This document shows, piece by piece, positions 56,478 through 64,000 of a DNA stretch of 64,000 nucleotides. The position numbers were made by a program, and so were the translations under genes. The stretch spans positions 2,542,001-2,606,000 of the forward strand of contig NZ_JAGGMQ010000001.1 in the NCBI RefSeq assembly GCF_017875465.1. The letters run 5' to 3'. Origin of the DNA: Winslowiella toletana. Its GTDB lineage: Bacteria; Pseudomonadota; Gammaproteobacteria; Enterobacterales; Enterobacteriaceae. Every line of letters starts with the position of its first letter. Within the stretch, counting starts at the first letter, position 1. The notes beneath the pieces were generated by a model, which was not told the DNA's origin, did no database searches, and was given only the letters and a program-made list of their open reading frames with translations.

Positions 56478-57823
56478 GCCTGATGCAATTTAGTGGTTTG
56501 CTGCTGGTTTATCTGTTTTCAGTGGGATTTATTCTGACGCTGACCTGGCGTGAGTTTCGTCGCGTACGTTTTAACTTTAACGTCTTCTTTTCGTTACTGT
56601 TTTTGCTGACCTTCTATTTTGGTTTTCCGCTGACCAGCATTCTGGTGTTCCAGTTTGACGTTAATGTGGTACCTGCGGAAAACCTGTTGCAGGCGATGCT
56701 GGCGGCCAGCTGTTTTTATGGCATCTATTATGTCAGTTATAAAACCCGGCTGCGCGCATCCACTACACATCCGCGGCGTCCGGTGTTTAATATGAACCGG
56801 GTAGAGACCCATCTCACCTGGATGCTGCTGGCGCTGGTGGCGCTGGCGACCGTGGCCGTCTTCTTTATGCACAATGGTTTTCTGCTGTTTCGCTTGCATG
56901 CCTACAGTCAGATTTTTTCCAGCGATGTGTCCGGCGTGGCGCTGAAGCGCTTTTTCTACTTCTTTATTCCGGCGATGCTGGTGGTCTACTTCCTGCGCCA
57001 GGATTCGCGCGCCTGGCTGTTCTTCCTGGTCAGCACGCTGGCGTTTGGCCTGCTGACGTATGTGATTGTCGGCGGTACACGCGCCAATATCATTATCGCC
57101 TTCGCGCTGTTTCTGTTTATTGGCATTATTCGCGGCTGGATTACGCTGTGGATGCTGGCGGTGGCTGGCATGCTCGGCGTGGTGGCGATGTTCTGGCTGG
57201 CCTTACGTCGCTACAACCTTGATGTCAGCGGTGCGGAAGCGTTTTATACCTTCCTGTATCTGACGCGCGACACTTTCTCGCCGTGGGAAAATCTGGGTCT
57301 GCTGCTGCAAAACTACGACAAGATTGATTTCCAGGGGCTGGCGCCGATTGTGCGCGACTTCTATGTGTTTATTCCCAGCTGGTTATGGCATGACCGTCCG
57401 GGCATTGTCCTGAACAGCGCCAACTACTTCACCTGGGAAGTGCTGAACAACCATTCCGGGCTGGCGATTTCACCAACGCTGATTGGTTCGCTGGTGGTGA
57501 TGGGCGGCGTAGCGTTTATTCCGCTTGGCGCGGTGGCGGTGGGACTGATTATTAAATGGTTCGACTGGCTGTATGAGCTGGGTAAAGCGGAAAGCAATCG
57601 TTATAAGGCCGCGATTCTGCAAAGTTTCTGTTTTGGCGCGGTGTTTAATATGATTGTGCTGGCGCGTGAAGGACTCGATGCTTTTGCTTCGCGTGTGGTC
57701 TTTTTCTGCGTCATTTTTGGCGCCTGCGTGGTGGCTGCCAAACTGCTTTACTGGCTGTTCGATCGCGCGGGGCTAATCCGCCGGCGCGTTTCAGGTCGTA
57801 CGATGCAAGCTGCAACACAATAA
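56474..57823 (+). CDS. wzyE: ECA polymerase
   Basis: The 449-residue polytopic inner membrane protein joins ECA repeat units in the periplasm. About eleven or more membrane segments and a loop with [15 protein letters not shown], a WzyE family feature, are present. The length is close to E. coli WzyE (450). Confidence 0.95.
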   Translation: MSLMQFSGLLLVYLFSVGFILTLTWREFRRVRFNFNVFFSLLFLLTFYFGFPLTSILVFQFDVNVVPAENLLQAMLAASCFYGIYYVSYKTRLRASTTHPRRPVFNMNRVETHLTWMLLALVALATVAVFFMHNGFLLFRLHAYSQIFSSDVSGVALKRFFYFFIPAMLVVYFLRQDSRAWLFFLVSTLAFGLLTYVIVGGTRANIIIAFALFLFIGIIRGWITLWMLAVAGMLGVVAMFWLALRRYNLDVSGAEAFYTFLYLTRDTFSPWENLGLLLQNYDKIDFQGLAPIVRDFYVFIPSWLWHDRPGIVLNSANYFTWEVLNNHSGLAISPTLIGSLVVMGGVAFIPLGAVAVGLIIKWFDWLYELGKAESNRYKAAILQSFCFGAVFNMIVLAREGLDAFASRVVFFCVIFGACVVAAKLLYWLFDRAGLIRRRVSGRTMQAATQ

Positions 57824-57872
57824 TAAAATCTCTTTCGGCTAAGATGGGCCGGAATGATGTAAGGGAACTTAA

Positions 57873-58613
57873 ATGGATGTCACCTCTGCTGCGCCGCAGT
57901 ATCAAATTCGTGGTCTGTCACTGTATGGCTTTCGCGATATGAAGCAGTGTCTGGATTTCCTCTATAGCGACGGGCGGCTGAGAAGCGGCACGCTGGTGGC
58001 GATTAATGCCGAAAAAGTACTGACGGCGGAAAGTGATGCAGACCTGTATAAACTGATTGATGACGCGGAATATAAGTATGCGGATGGCATCAGTATCGTG
58101 CGCTCAATCCGTAAAAAATATCCGCAGGCGCAAGTGTCACGCATTGCCGGGGTCAACTTATGGGAAGCGCTGATGGAGCGCGCCGGACGTGAAGCCACGC
58201 CGGTGTTTCTAATCGGCGGCAAACCGGCGGTGCTGGCGCAAACGGAAGATAAACTGCGTCGGCTGTGGAACGTCAATATCGTTGGCAGTGAGGATGGTTA
58301 CTTTGCGCCAGCCGATCGCGAGGCGCTGTTTAGCCGCATTCGCGCCAGTGGGGCAAAGATTGTCACCGTTGCCATGGGGTCGCCAAAGCAGGAGATAGTA
58401 ATGCGTGACTGCAAAGCTTTCTATCCGGATGCGCTGTATATGGGCGTCGGTGGCACCTACGACGTATTTACCGGTCATGTGAAGCGTGCTCCGATGATTT
58501 GGCAAAATCTGGGCTTAGAATGGCTGTATCGCCTGATTTTGCAGCCGAGCCGTTTGCGTCGTCAGCTCAGATTGCTGAAATATCTCAACTATCATTATCG
58601 TGGCCAACTTTAA
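57873..58613 (+). CDS. wecG: UDP-ManNAcA:lipid I ManNAcA transferase
   Basis: The 246-residue GT26-family (WecG/TagA/CpsF) enzyme adds ManNAcA to lipid I to form lipid II of ECA. Family motifs are [37 protein letters not shown] and [11 protein letters not shown]. The length equals E. coli WecG (246). It ends the operon; E. coli has yifK next, absent here. No strong terminator follows, only a weak GGTAAA/TTTACC hairpin. Confidence 0.96.
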   Translation: MDVTSAAPQYQIRGLSLYGFRDMKQCLDFLYSDGRLRSGTLVAINAEKVLTAESDADLYKLIDDAEYKYADGISIVRSIRKKYPQAQVSRIAGVNLWEALMERAGREATPVFLIGGKPAVLAQTEDKLRRLWNVNIVGSEDGYFAPADREALFSRIRASGAKIVTVAMGSPKQEIVMRDCKAFYPDALYMGVGGTYDVFTGHVKRAPMIWQNLGLEWLYRLILQPSRLRRQLRLLKYLNYHYRGQL

Positions 58614-58742
58614 TTTGTCGCCGGGGTAAAGGTTTTACCGCGGTTTTGTACTGATTTGTGAGCTAAAAAGGGCAAAAAACGCCGGTTGTTTCGACGGAAT
58701 GCACAAAGCGTAATCAAACGCGTTTTTTTGTGAAAAAAGCAC

Positions 58743-58771
58743 TGGACAGGATCGGCTCACATCCGTAGTAT
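58743..58771 (+). promoter_or_regulatory. Promoter of the argX-hisR-leuT-proM tRNA operon
   Basis: TGGACA and TAGTAT are separated by 17 bases and followed by a GC-rich stretch about 20 bases before the first tRNA. The promoter fits the position of the E. coli tRNA operon promoter. Confidence 0.65.
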
Positions 58772-58792
58772 GCACATCCGCAACGGCGCTAC

Positions 58793-58869
<77 letters not shown>

Positions 58870-58935
58870 TTTAATTTGTGCGCAAGAGCTGCGGTGGTAA
58901 TATTTATCGCGTTAAGAAGTAAGCAGTAAGGTGTG

Positions 58936-59011
58936 GTGGCTATAGCTCAGTTGGTAGAGCCCTGGATTGTGATTCCAGTTGTCGTGGGTTCGAGTCCCAT
59001 TAGCCACCCCA
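58936..59011 (+). tRNA. hisR: tRNA-His (anticodon GTG)
   Basis: The 76-base gene begins GTGGCTATAG and ends in the encoded CCA. The anticodon GTG lies in GATTGTGATTC. Confidence 0.97.
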
Positions 59012-59026
59012 GATTTTGTACGGTAT

Positions 59027-59113
59027 GCGAAGGTGGCGGAATTGGTAGACGCGCTAGCTTCAGGTGTTAGTGTCTTAACGGACGTGAGGGTTCAAGTCCC
59101 TCTCTTCGCACCA
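59027..59113 (+). tRNA. leuT: tRNA-Leu (anticodon CAG)
   Basis: The 87-base class II gene has a long variable arm. The anticodon CAG lies in GCTTCAGGTG, and the encoded CCA is present. Confidence 0.96.
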
Positions 59114-59149
59114 CACAAAATCGATGTGAAGCAGTAAAGCAGTACATTT

Positions 59150-59226
59150 CGGCGAGTAGCGCAGCTTGGTAGCGCAACTGGTTTGGGACCAGTGGGTCGG
59201 AGGTTCGAATCCTCTCTCGCCGACCA
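59150..59226 (+). tRNA. proM: tRNA-Pro (anticodon TGG)
   Basis: The 77-base gene begins CGGCGAGTAG and ends in the encoded CCA. The anticodon TGG lies in GTTTGGGACC. It is the last gene of the four-tRNA cluster. Confidence 0.97.
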
Positions 59227-59232
59227 TATTCG

Positions 59233-59260
59233 AAACCCCGCTTTTATAGCGGGGTTTTTT
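59233..59260 (+). terminator. Terminator of the tRNA operon
   Basis: A 9-base stem (AAACCCCGC with GCGGGGTTT) and a T-run follow tRNA-Pro by six bases. From here to 59528 no gene is supported. In E. coli aslB and aslA occupy this position. Confidence 0.9.
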
Positions 59261-59389
59261 GCGTCTGGCGTCCGCCAAAAAAACCTCTGTTCCGTCATGT
59301 TTCTCTTACGGCAAAAAAACAGCATATGTCTCATATGGGCGACGTATAACACTATGTTATTTAATATGTTTTCATAATCTGACACTGCT

Positions 59390-59439
59390 TGTCGTCGATC
59401 GGAGACGTTGGCTGACTGGATTGTGGGGTTTTAACGACA
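59390..59439 (+). promoter_or_regulatory. Candidate GlrR activator sites upstream of glmZ
   Basis: Two elements fit the GlrR-type pattern TGTC-N10-GACA with one mismatch each: TGTC...GACG at 59390-59407 and TGTG...GACA at 59422-59439. They lie 90-140 bases upstream of the sigma-54 promoter, a normal distance for an enhancer. An IHF site between them and the promoter is plausible in the AT-rich stretch 59466-59515 but not clear. Confidence 0.5.
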
Positions 59440-59528
59440 CCATTTGTCTGCGTATTTATCTGTAAATAAAATTATAACCTGATGAAAATCATCATATTTA
59501 TATATAAACAATAAGATTACTGCCATCC

Positions 59529-59543
59529 TGGCACGCATTATGC
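59529..59543 (+). promoter_or_regulatory. Sigma-54 promoter of glmZ
   Basis: TGGCACGCATTATGC has GG and GC dinucleotides at the -24/-12 spacing and matches the sigma-54 consensus TGGCACG-N4-TTGC with one mismatch. It ends 12 bases before the predicted GlmZ start. Confidence 0.8.
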
Positions 59544-59555
59544 AATAATATTACT

Positions 59556-59760
59556 GTAGATGCTCATTCCACCTCTTATGTTCGCGCAAGCTTCATAAAC
59601 CTGGGAATGACGCAGAGCCATTTTACGGTACCAGTTGTCCAGCCAGCCAATATCGTCAATTGATCTTATTGGATCCCCGGGCACCACGTTGAGTCTGGTA
59701 CCAATCGGTTGTCTTACCGACCTGATATTTACACCTGCTATCTGGCAGGTGTTTTTTTTT
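59556..59760 (+). ncRNA. glmZ: GlmZ small regulatory RNA
   Basis: About 205 bases begin with GTAGATGCTCATTCC and contain CTCTTATGTTCGC, GGAATGACGCAGAGCC and CACGTTGAGT. All are near-identical to E. coli GlmZ (207 bases, next to hemY). It ends with a strong terminator (ACACCTGC/GCAGGTGT, then T9). GlmZ base-pairs with the glmS mRNA with help of Hfq and raises glucosamine-6-phosphate synthase; RapZ and RNase E inactivate it. The glmS-pairing core around 59678-59690 appears conserved. Confidence 0.88.
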
Positions 59761-59775
59761 GCCTGAATCCAGGCG

Positions 59776-59800
59776 TAAAAAAGCCGGGCGAACCCGGCTT
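59776..59800 (-). terminator. Terminator of the hemCDXY operon
   Basis: Read on the minus strand, an 8-base stem AAGCCGGG/CCCGGCTT with a TTCG loop is followed by a T-run. It lies 26 bases after the hemY stop and back-to-back with the glmZ terminator. Confidence 0.85.
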
Positions 59801-59825
59801 ATTGATATCTTCCGTAGCGCCTGCG

Positions 59826-61016
59826 CTAAGGATTGTTCTTTAACGTCAACAGCAGTCCGTCACGCCGCATCTGCGCCGCTTCTTCCGGCTTATGCTGGCG
59901 ATCAAGCGTATCTGCCAGCCAGGCATAATCAAAGGCATCAGGGCGCTGTTTTAACGCTTCACGGAACGCTTCACTGGCTTGCTCCCACTCACCGTGTTTC
60001 ATCAGCAGCTGACCCAGCGTGCTGTAGAGTAGCGGGGTGGCACCATGCTGTTTGATCTGCTGGCGCAGCGCTTTTTCCAGCTGTTCCGGATTGCCGGTTT
60101 TCAGCCGTGGCATCAACAGCACCAGACGCTCGTCATACTGACGTTTCAGTCCATCCAGCACGATAGTCTGAGCCATATCATGATCATCGCAAGCAATCAG
60201 ATGATCCGCCATCGCCACCTGTAAGGCAGGTTCATGACGTGTTTTACGGCTCTGCTCCTGCCACCAGCGTTTCAGGCCATCGCTGCCCTGATCGGCCATC
60301 GCCTGATTCATTAAGCCCAGCCATGCCTGCTGCTGCAAGGCGGCACGATGATTTTCATCGGCAACCTGCGCTTTTTGCATCGCGGGCAGAATATCTGACA
60401 ATGAACTCCAGGCGCCGGTGCGGATATAAGCCTGCTCCGCCAGACGCAGCACTTCCGGATGACGCGGCGCCACTTCCAGCAGACGATCAACACCATGACG
60501 CGCAGCATGATCTTCATTGCGCGCCAGCTGAATACGTACGCGGGTGATTTCAACCGGCAGCTGATCGCTCTGCGCCAGTTCGGCAGCGCGCTCAAGATGC
60601 TGATTGGCGCGTATCTCATCACCGCGCTGCTGCGCGGCTTCCGCTGCCAGCAGATAGTTCACCACCGGTTGCTCAGCATGGTCGGCATTACGTGACAGCA
60701 GCTTTTCCACCTGCTTGTAATCGCCTTCCGCCAGCTTCAGCATCGCTGCCTGCGTCTGCTTACGCGCCCGGCTGCGTTTACGACCGAGGAACCAGCCGCG
60801 GGTTCTGACGCCGGTACGCAAAATGCGGCGCAATAACCACTCCACCGCCAGAATCACCAGCAACGCCAGAATCAGTATGATCACCAGACCGGTGACGCTG
60901 GTTTCAATATTCCAGTTGTCGGTCTGAATCAGGACATAACCCTGATGACCGGCGATCATCGGGCCAATAACGATACCGGCAATCAACAGCAGGAAAAGCA
61001 AAAGTACTTTAAGCAT
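59826..61016 (-). CDS. hemY: HemY, TPR-containing inner membrane protein of the hem operon
   Basis: The 396-residue protein has two N-terminal membrane segments (about residues 1-24 and 41-63) followed by a soluble domain with tetratricopeptide-like helical repeats. It is homologous to E. coli HemY (398), whose biochemical role remains unclear; this is not the protoporphyrinogen oxidase also called HemY. It is the last gene of hemCDXY and begins two bases after the hemX stop. Confidence 0.94.
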   Translation of the reverse strand: MLKVLLLFLLLIAGIVIGPMIAGHQGYVLIQTDNWNIETSVTGLVIILILALLVILAVEWLLRRILRTGVRTRGWFLGRKRSRARKQTQAAMLKLAEGDYKQVEKLLSRNADHAEQPVVNYLLAAEAAQQRGDEIRANQHLERAAELAQSDQLPVEITRVRIQLARNEDHAARHGVDRLLEVAPRHPEVLRLAEQAYIRTGAWSSLSDILPAMQKAQVADENHRAALQQQAWLGLMNQAMADQGSDGLKRWWQEQSRKTRHEPALQVAMADHLIACDDHDMAQTIVLDGLKRQYDERLVLLMPRLKTGNPEQLEKALRQQIKQHGATPLLYSTLGQLLMKHGEWEQASEAFREALKQRPDAFDYAWLADTLDRQHKPEEAAQMRRDGLLLTLKNNP

Positions 61017-61018
61017 GC

Positions 61019-62176
61019 TTATTCTCCCTGCTGCGGCTGCGGCTGCGGCTGCGGCTGCGGCTGATCGCCTGACGGCTGCGCCAGCAGATTGCGTACGCGT
61101 GTCTGCATCAGTTTATCCAGCATCGGCTGGCTCTGCAGGGCGTCCGGCACATCCATCGAAACGCTTTGCTGACTGAGATCATCCAGCTGGGCAAGGAAGG
61201 CTTTGGTTGAGGCATCATTGGTATCAAACCAGGCGCGAACCCAGGTTGAGACGGTATCAATCGACTGTTTATAGATTTCATCCTGATGACGCGGCACCGC
61301 CTGGGCGGCAATCAGCAGACGTGAGCGAATATTTTCACGCAGATAAACGTCCTGATTCGGCGCCAGCAGCGGCTCTGCCGTATTGTCACGACGACGCACG
61401 GTAATAAAGTCATCCATAAATTTGTGCCAGCTCTTCACCAGATTCTGACGCCATTCATGCAGTGACGAGGAGAGCTCGGTGCTGTCCGCATCCATTGGCG
61501 ACTCATCGCTGTCGGTGTCGGCAATACGTAAATTGTCGACACCGTTAGCCAGCTGATTGAGTTTCAGAATAATACCGTCGTAATCAACCTGGCTGACCGC
61601 CGACAGATTGCTGATATCCTGGGTCAGGGCGCGACGCACTTCGATCAGGCTGGGATCGTTCATATCCGCCAGGCTGGCGTCGGCGCTTTTCAGCAGTGCG
61701 GCGGAAGTTGTGACATCCTGGTCGCTCCACAACTTACGTCCGGCCAGTTTCACCAGATAATCTGCCTGCGCCAGTAACCAGGTGCGTGAGTCGTTACCGG
61801 AGATGGTGGTGACTTTCTCTTTTAATTCATCAAGCTGCTGGCTGGTGGCGGACTGCTGGTCACGTGCGGTCTGCAGTGCGCTGGTCTGCGCCGCAAGTTG
61901 CTCAGTGAGCTGCTGCTTATCGTTTTTGGCCTGCTGTTGCAGTTCGCTTAGCTGATCCGCCAGCGCCTGGGTCGCCTCGGTTTGCAGTTGTGTCTGGTGT
62001 TTAGCATTAATGTACAGTCCGGCGCCTGACGCCAGAGCGATGACTATTGCCAGAGCGCCCAACGCCATGCCGCTGTTTTTTGACTTCCGTGGCGGCTTTT
62101 GTTCCGCTGGCGCGGTGGTTTCTACCGCTGGGGTGGTCTCTTCAACCATGGCGGATGAATCTTTTTGTTCCGTCAT
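61019..62176 (-). CDS. hemX: HemX, membrane protein of the hem operon
   Basis: The 385-residue protein has a charged N-terminus, one membrane segment (about residues 36-57, [20 protein letters not shown]), a coiled-coil region rich in Gln, and a soluble domain with [19 protein letters not shown]. It is homologous to E. coli HemX, once listed as a uroporphyrinogen methyltransferase although it lacks such a domain. The start at 62176 matches E. coli MTEQ; an in-frame ATG five codons upstream is less likely. The C-terminus ends in five Pro-Gln repeats encoded by a perfect hexanucleotide repeat. Confidence 0.92.
   Translation of the reverse strand: MTEQKDSSAMVEETTPAVETTAPAEQKPPRKSKNSGMALGALAIVIALASGAGLYINAKHQTQLQTEATQALADQLSELQQQAKNDKQQLTEQLAAQTSALQTARDQQSATSQQLDELKEKVTTISGNDSRTWLLAQADYLVKLAGRKLWSDQDVTTSAALLKSADASLADMNDPSLIEVRRALTQDISNLSAVSQVDYDGIILKLNQLANGVDNLRIADTDSDESPMDADSTELSSSLHEWRQNLVKSWHKFMDDFITVRRRDNTAEPLLAPNQDVYLRENIRSRLLIAAQAVPRHQDEIYKQSIDTVSTWVRAWFDTNDASTKAFLAQLDDLSQQSVSMDVPDALQSQPMLDKLMQTRVRNLLAQPSGDQPQPQPQPQPQQGE
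61031..61060. repeat. Five tandem CTGCGG hexanucleotides in the hemX 3' end
   Basis: Five perfect copies of CTGCGG encode alternating Pro and Gln at the extreme C-terminus of HemX. Copy number change would lengthen or shorten the tail without shifting the frame. Confidence 0.9.
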
Positions 62177-62199
62177 TGTGGCACATCCCATCTTTAAGT

Positions 62200-62940
62200 T
62201 TATTGTAACGCGCGCAGCAGCGCGTCGTTATCGGCCCCATCGGCTACCGTAATCTCCTGCCAGCCAAACTCCCTGGCCAGGGTAGCCAAACGTTCACTGA
62301 CGACCACCAGTCGACAGTGTAGTAACCATTCCTCACGATCGATCTCAGGGAACAGTGAACAGAGTTGTTGCAGCATCTCACCACTGGTTACCACCAGCGT
62401 ATCAATGCCGCGATCGCGCCAGCGACGTGCTTCAGTATGGCCGTCGTAAAATTTGGCGCAACGCTGATAACATTCACAAAAGGTCACTTCTGCACCGCGC
62501 TCGATCAGCGTTTCCGCTAACAGTTCGCGACCGCCATTGCCGCGCAGAATCAGCGCGCGTTTACCCGCGACCTGCTGTAGTGCAGGTAGCTGTATCAGGA
62601 TCTCACTGCTTTCGCGCTGGTGTGGATAGTCTACCTGATAGCCGGTAGCGGTATGCATCACCAGCGCCGTATTGCGACCTATAGCATAATAGTTCAGGCT
62701 GGCGGGCCATGTTACGCCGTGCTGACGGATTACCGGCTGCGCAAAGTGAATGGCATGCTGCGAAAGAATAAACAGTAAGTCCCCGGCAGCCAGACTGGCC
62801 AGCTGCTGTGGCAGAGCATCAAGGTCGCGGCCGGGAGTAAATTCAATCAGCGGCATGCTCCAGGCAACCTGTCCCAGGCCGCGCAGGCGACTGACCAGCT
62901 CTTCAGCAGCAGGTGATGGACGGGTTACCAGAATGGTCAT
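62200..62940 (-). CDS. hemD: Uroporphyrinogen-III synthase
   Basis: The 246-residue enzyme closes and inverts ring D of hydroxymethylbilane to give uroporphyrinogen III. It begins [18 protein letters not shown] and has the later [15 protein letters not shown], both typical of HemD. The length equals E. coli HemD (246). It overlaps hemC by four bases (ATGA). Confidence 0.96.
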   Translation of the reverse strand: MTILVTRPSPAAEELVSRLRGLGQVAWSMPLIEFTPGRDLDALPQQLASLAAGDLLFILSQHAIHFAQPVIRQHGVTWPASLNYYAIGRNTALVMHTATGYQVDYPHQRESSEILIQLPALQQVAGKRALILRGNGGRELLAETLIERGAEVTFCECYQRCAKFYDGHTEARRWRDRGIDTLVVTSGEMLQQLCSLFPEIDREEWLLHCRLVVVSERLATLAREFGWQEITVADGADNDALLRALQ

Positions 62941-63878
62941 ACCGGTGGATTTCCCTGATAAACTTCAGCCAGAATCTCACGCGCCCCTTTATCCAGCAGC
63001 TCTTCAGCGAGGGAGATGCCCATCTGTTCGGCATCGGCGCGCGGGCCGCGGCGTTCACCGCAGATCATCTGTTTGCCATCCGGCGAACCGACCAGGCCGC
63101 GCAGCCACAGCTCATCGCCTTCCAGTAGCGCATAGCTGCCGATCGGCACCTGGCAGCCACCTTCCAGACGGGTATTCATCGCGCGCTCGGCTCTGACGCG
63201 CACCGATGTGTCTTCATGGTTCAGGGCCGACAACAGGGTTATGGTGTGTTGATCGTCGAGACGACACTCAATCCCCACCGCGCCCTGGCCCACCGCGGGC
63301 AGTGACTCTTCCGCTGGCATTGCATAGCGAATACGCTGTTGTAAACCAAGACGGTTCAGGCCGGCCACCGCAAGGATAATCGCGTCATAGTCACCGGCGT
63401 CCAGTTTACTGAGGCGTGTGCCGACATTGCCGCGCAGCGAGCGGATCACCAGATCAGGCCGACGTGCGCTAAGCTGACACTGGCGACGCAGGCTGGAGGT
63501 GCCGACAATCGCGCCCTGCGGCAGCGCATCTACCGAATCATAGTGGTTAGAAACAAAAGCATCGAGCGGATTATCACGCTCGCAAATTGTCACCAGCCCC
63601 AGCCCTTGCGGGAACTCTACCGGCACATCTTTCATTGAATGCACCGCGATATCCGCCCGGCCTTCCTGCATCGCCAGTTCGAGTTCTTTAACGAATAAAC
63701 CCTTGCCGCCGACTTTCGCTAATGGCGTGTCGAGGATCACATCACCGCGCGTCACCATCGGCACCAGTTCAACCACAAGCCCCGGATGGCAAGCCATCAG
63801 ACGCTGTTGTACATATTGTGCCTGCCATAACGCGAGCGGACTTTGCCTGGTGGCAATTCTTAAAATTTTGTCTAACAT
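62937..63878 (-). CDS. hemC: Porphobilinogen deaminase (hydroxymethylbilane synthase)
   Basis: The 313-residue enzyme condenses four porphobilinogen units. The dipyrromethane cofactor is carried on C242 in [27 protein letters not shown] and SSLRRQCQL are conserved substrate-binding segments. It is the first gene of hemCDXY; the region upstream (63879-64000) should hold its promoter and, by comparison with E. coli, that of a divergent cyaA beyond the window, but no motif is clear. Confidence 0.97.
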   Translation of the reverse strand: MLDKILRIATRQSPLALWQAQYVQQRLMACHPGLVVELVPMVTRGDVILDTPLAKVGGKGLFVKELELAMQEGRADIAVHSMKDVPVEFPQGLGLVTICERDNPLDAFVSNHYDSVDALPQGAIVGTSSLRRQCQLSARRPDLVIRSLRGNVGTRLSKLDAGDYDAIILAVAGLNRLGLQQRIRYAMPAEESLPAVGQGAVGIECRLDDQHTITLLSALNHEDTSVRVRAERAMNTRLEGGCQVPIGSYALLEGDELWLRGLVGSPDGKQMICGERRGPRADAEQMGISLAEELLDKGAREILAEVYQGNPPV

Positions 63879-64000
63879 GCTTCTTACCGTTTTGATCGTT
63901 CATTGATTATCCTATCATTGATACATGAAGGCTGTCAGTTTCAACGGCTTTTAAACGGTATGTCAGGGATGAGTACACCCGGCGGAAGCTTGATTGATCG

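Overview
The window is a stretch of core chromosome from a gamma-proteobacterium of the order Enterobacterales. Gene order, protein sequences and the rRNA and tRNA genes closely resemble Escherichia coli. The argCBGH arrangement, the hybrid peroxiredoxin-glutaredoxin beside oxyR, and the GTAG-headed intergenic palindromes point to an Erwinia/Pantoea-like member (Erwiniaceae). That family call is an inference from recall. I see no transposase, prophage, CRISPR array, toxin cluster or other accessory island, and no convincing undescribed multi-gene system. The interest lies in the regulatory DNA, small RNAs, intergenic repeats and synteny breaks.

Left part (1-21.8 kb). First come methionine and folate metabolism (3' end of metB, metL, metF with a MetJ operator) and ppc. 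The arginine locus follows, with argE divergent from argCBGH over paired ARG boxes. Next is a redox block: peroxiredoxin-glutaredoxin divergent from oxyR, then sthA convergent with oxyR. After it lie fabR-yijD, trmA, and btuB behind a cobalamin riboswitch, with murI overlapping the btuB 3' end.

Middle (21.8-27.6 kb). A complete rRNA operon carries P1 and P2 promoters, boxA, 16S, tRNA-Glu, 23S, 5S, tRNA-Asp, tRNA-Trp and a terminator. The 23S-5S spacer holds an ERIC-type palindrome. The left flank (murI) matches E. coli rrnB and the right flank (aspT-trpT-hdfR) matches rrnC, so the operon sits at a rearrangement junction relative to E. coli.

Right part (27.6-64 kb). hdfR, maoP and yifB are followed by the branched-chain amino acid operon: ilvL leader and attenuator, then ilvGMEDA with an intact ilvG. 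Next come ilvY divergent from ilvC, then ppiC, rep, gppA, rhlB, trxA and rho. The enterobacterial common antigen operon (wecA-wzzE-wecBCDE-wzxE-wecF-wzyE-wecG) lacks rffG and rffH. Four tRNA genes (Arg, His, Leu, Pro) follow. A GlmZ small RNA lies behind a sigma-54 promoter and upstream GlrR-like sites. The window ends in the heme operon hemCDXY, read leftward.

REP-like palindromes with a GTAG/CTAC tetranucleotide occur in four gaps between convergent genes (metF/ppc, argH/prx, ilvA/ilvY, ilvC/ppiC). A related hairpin lies between argG and argH.
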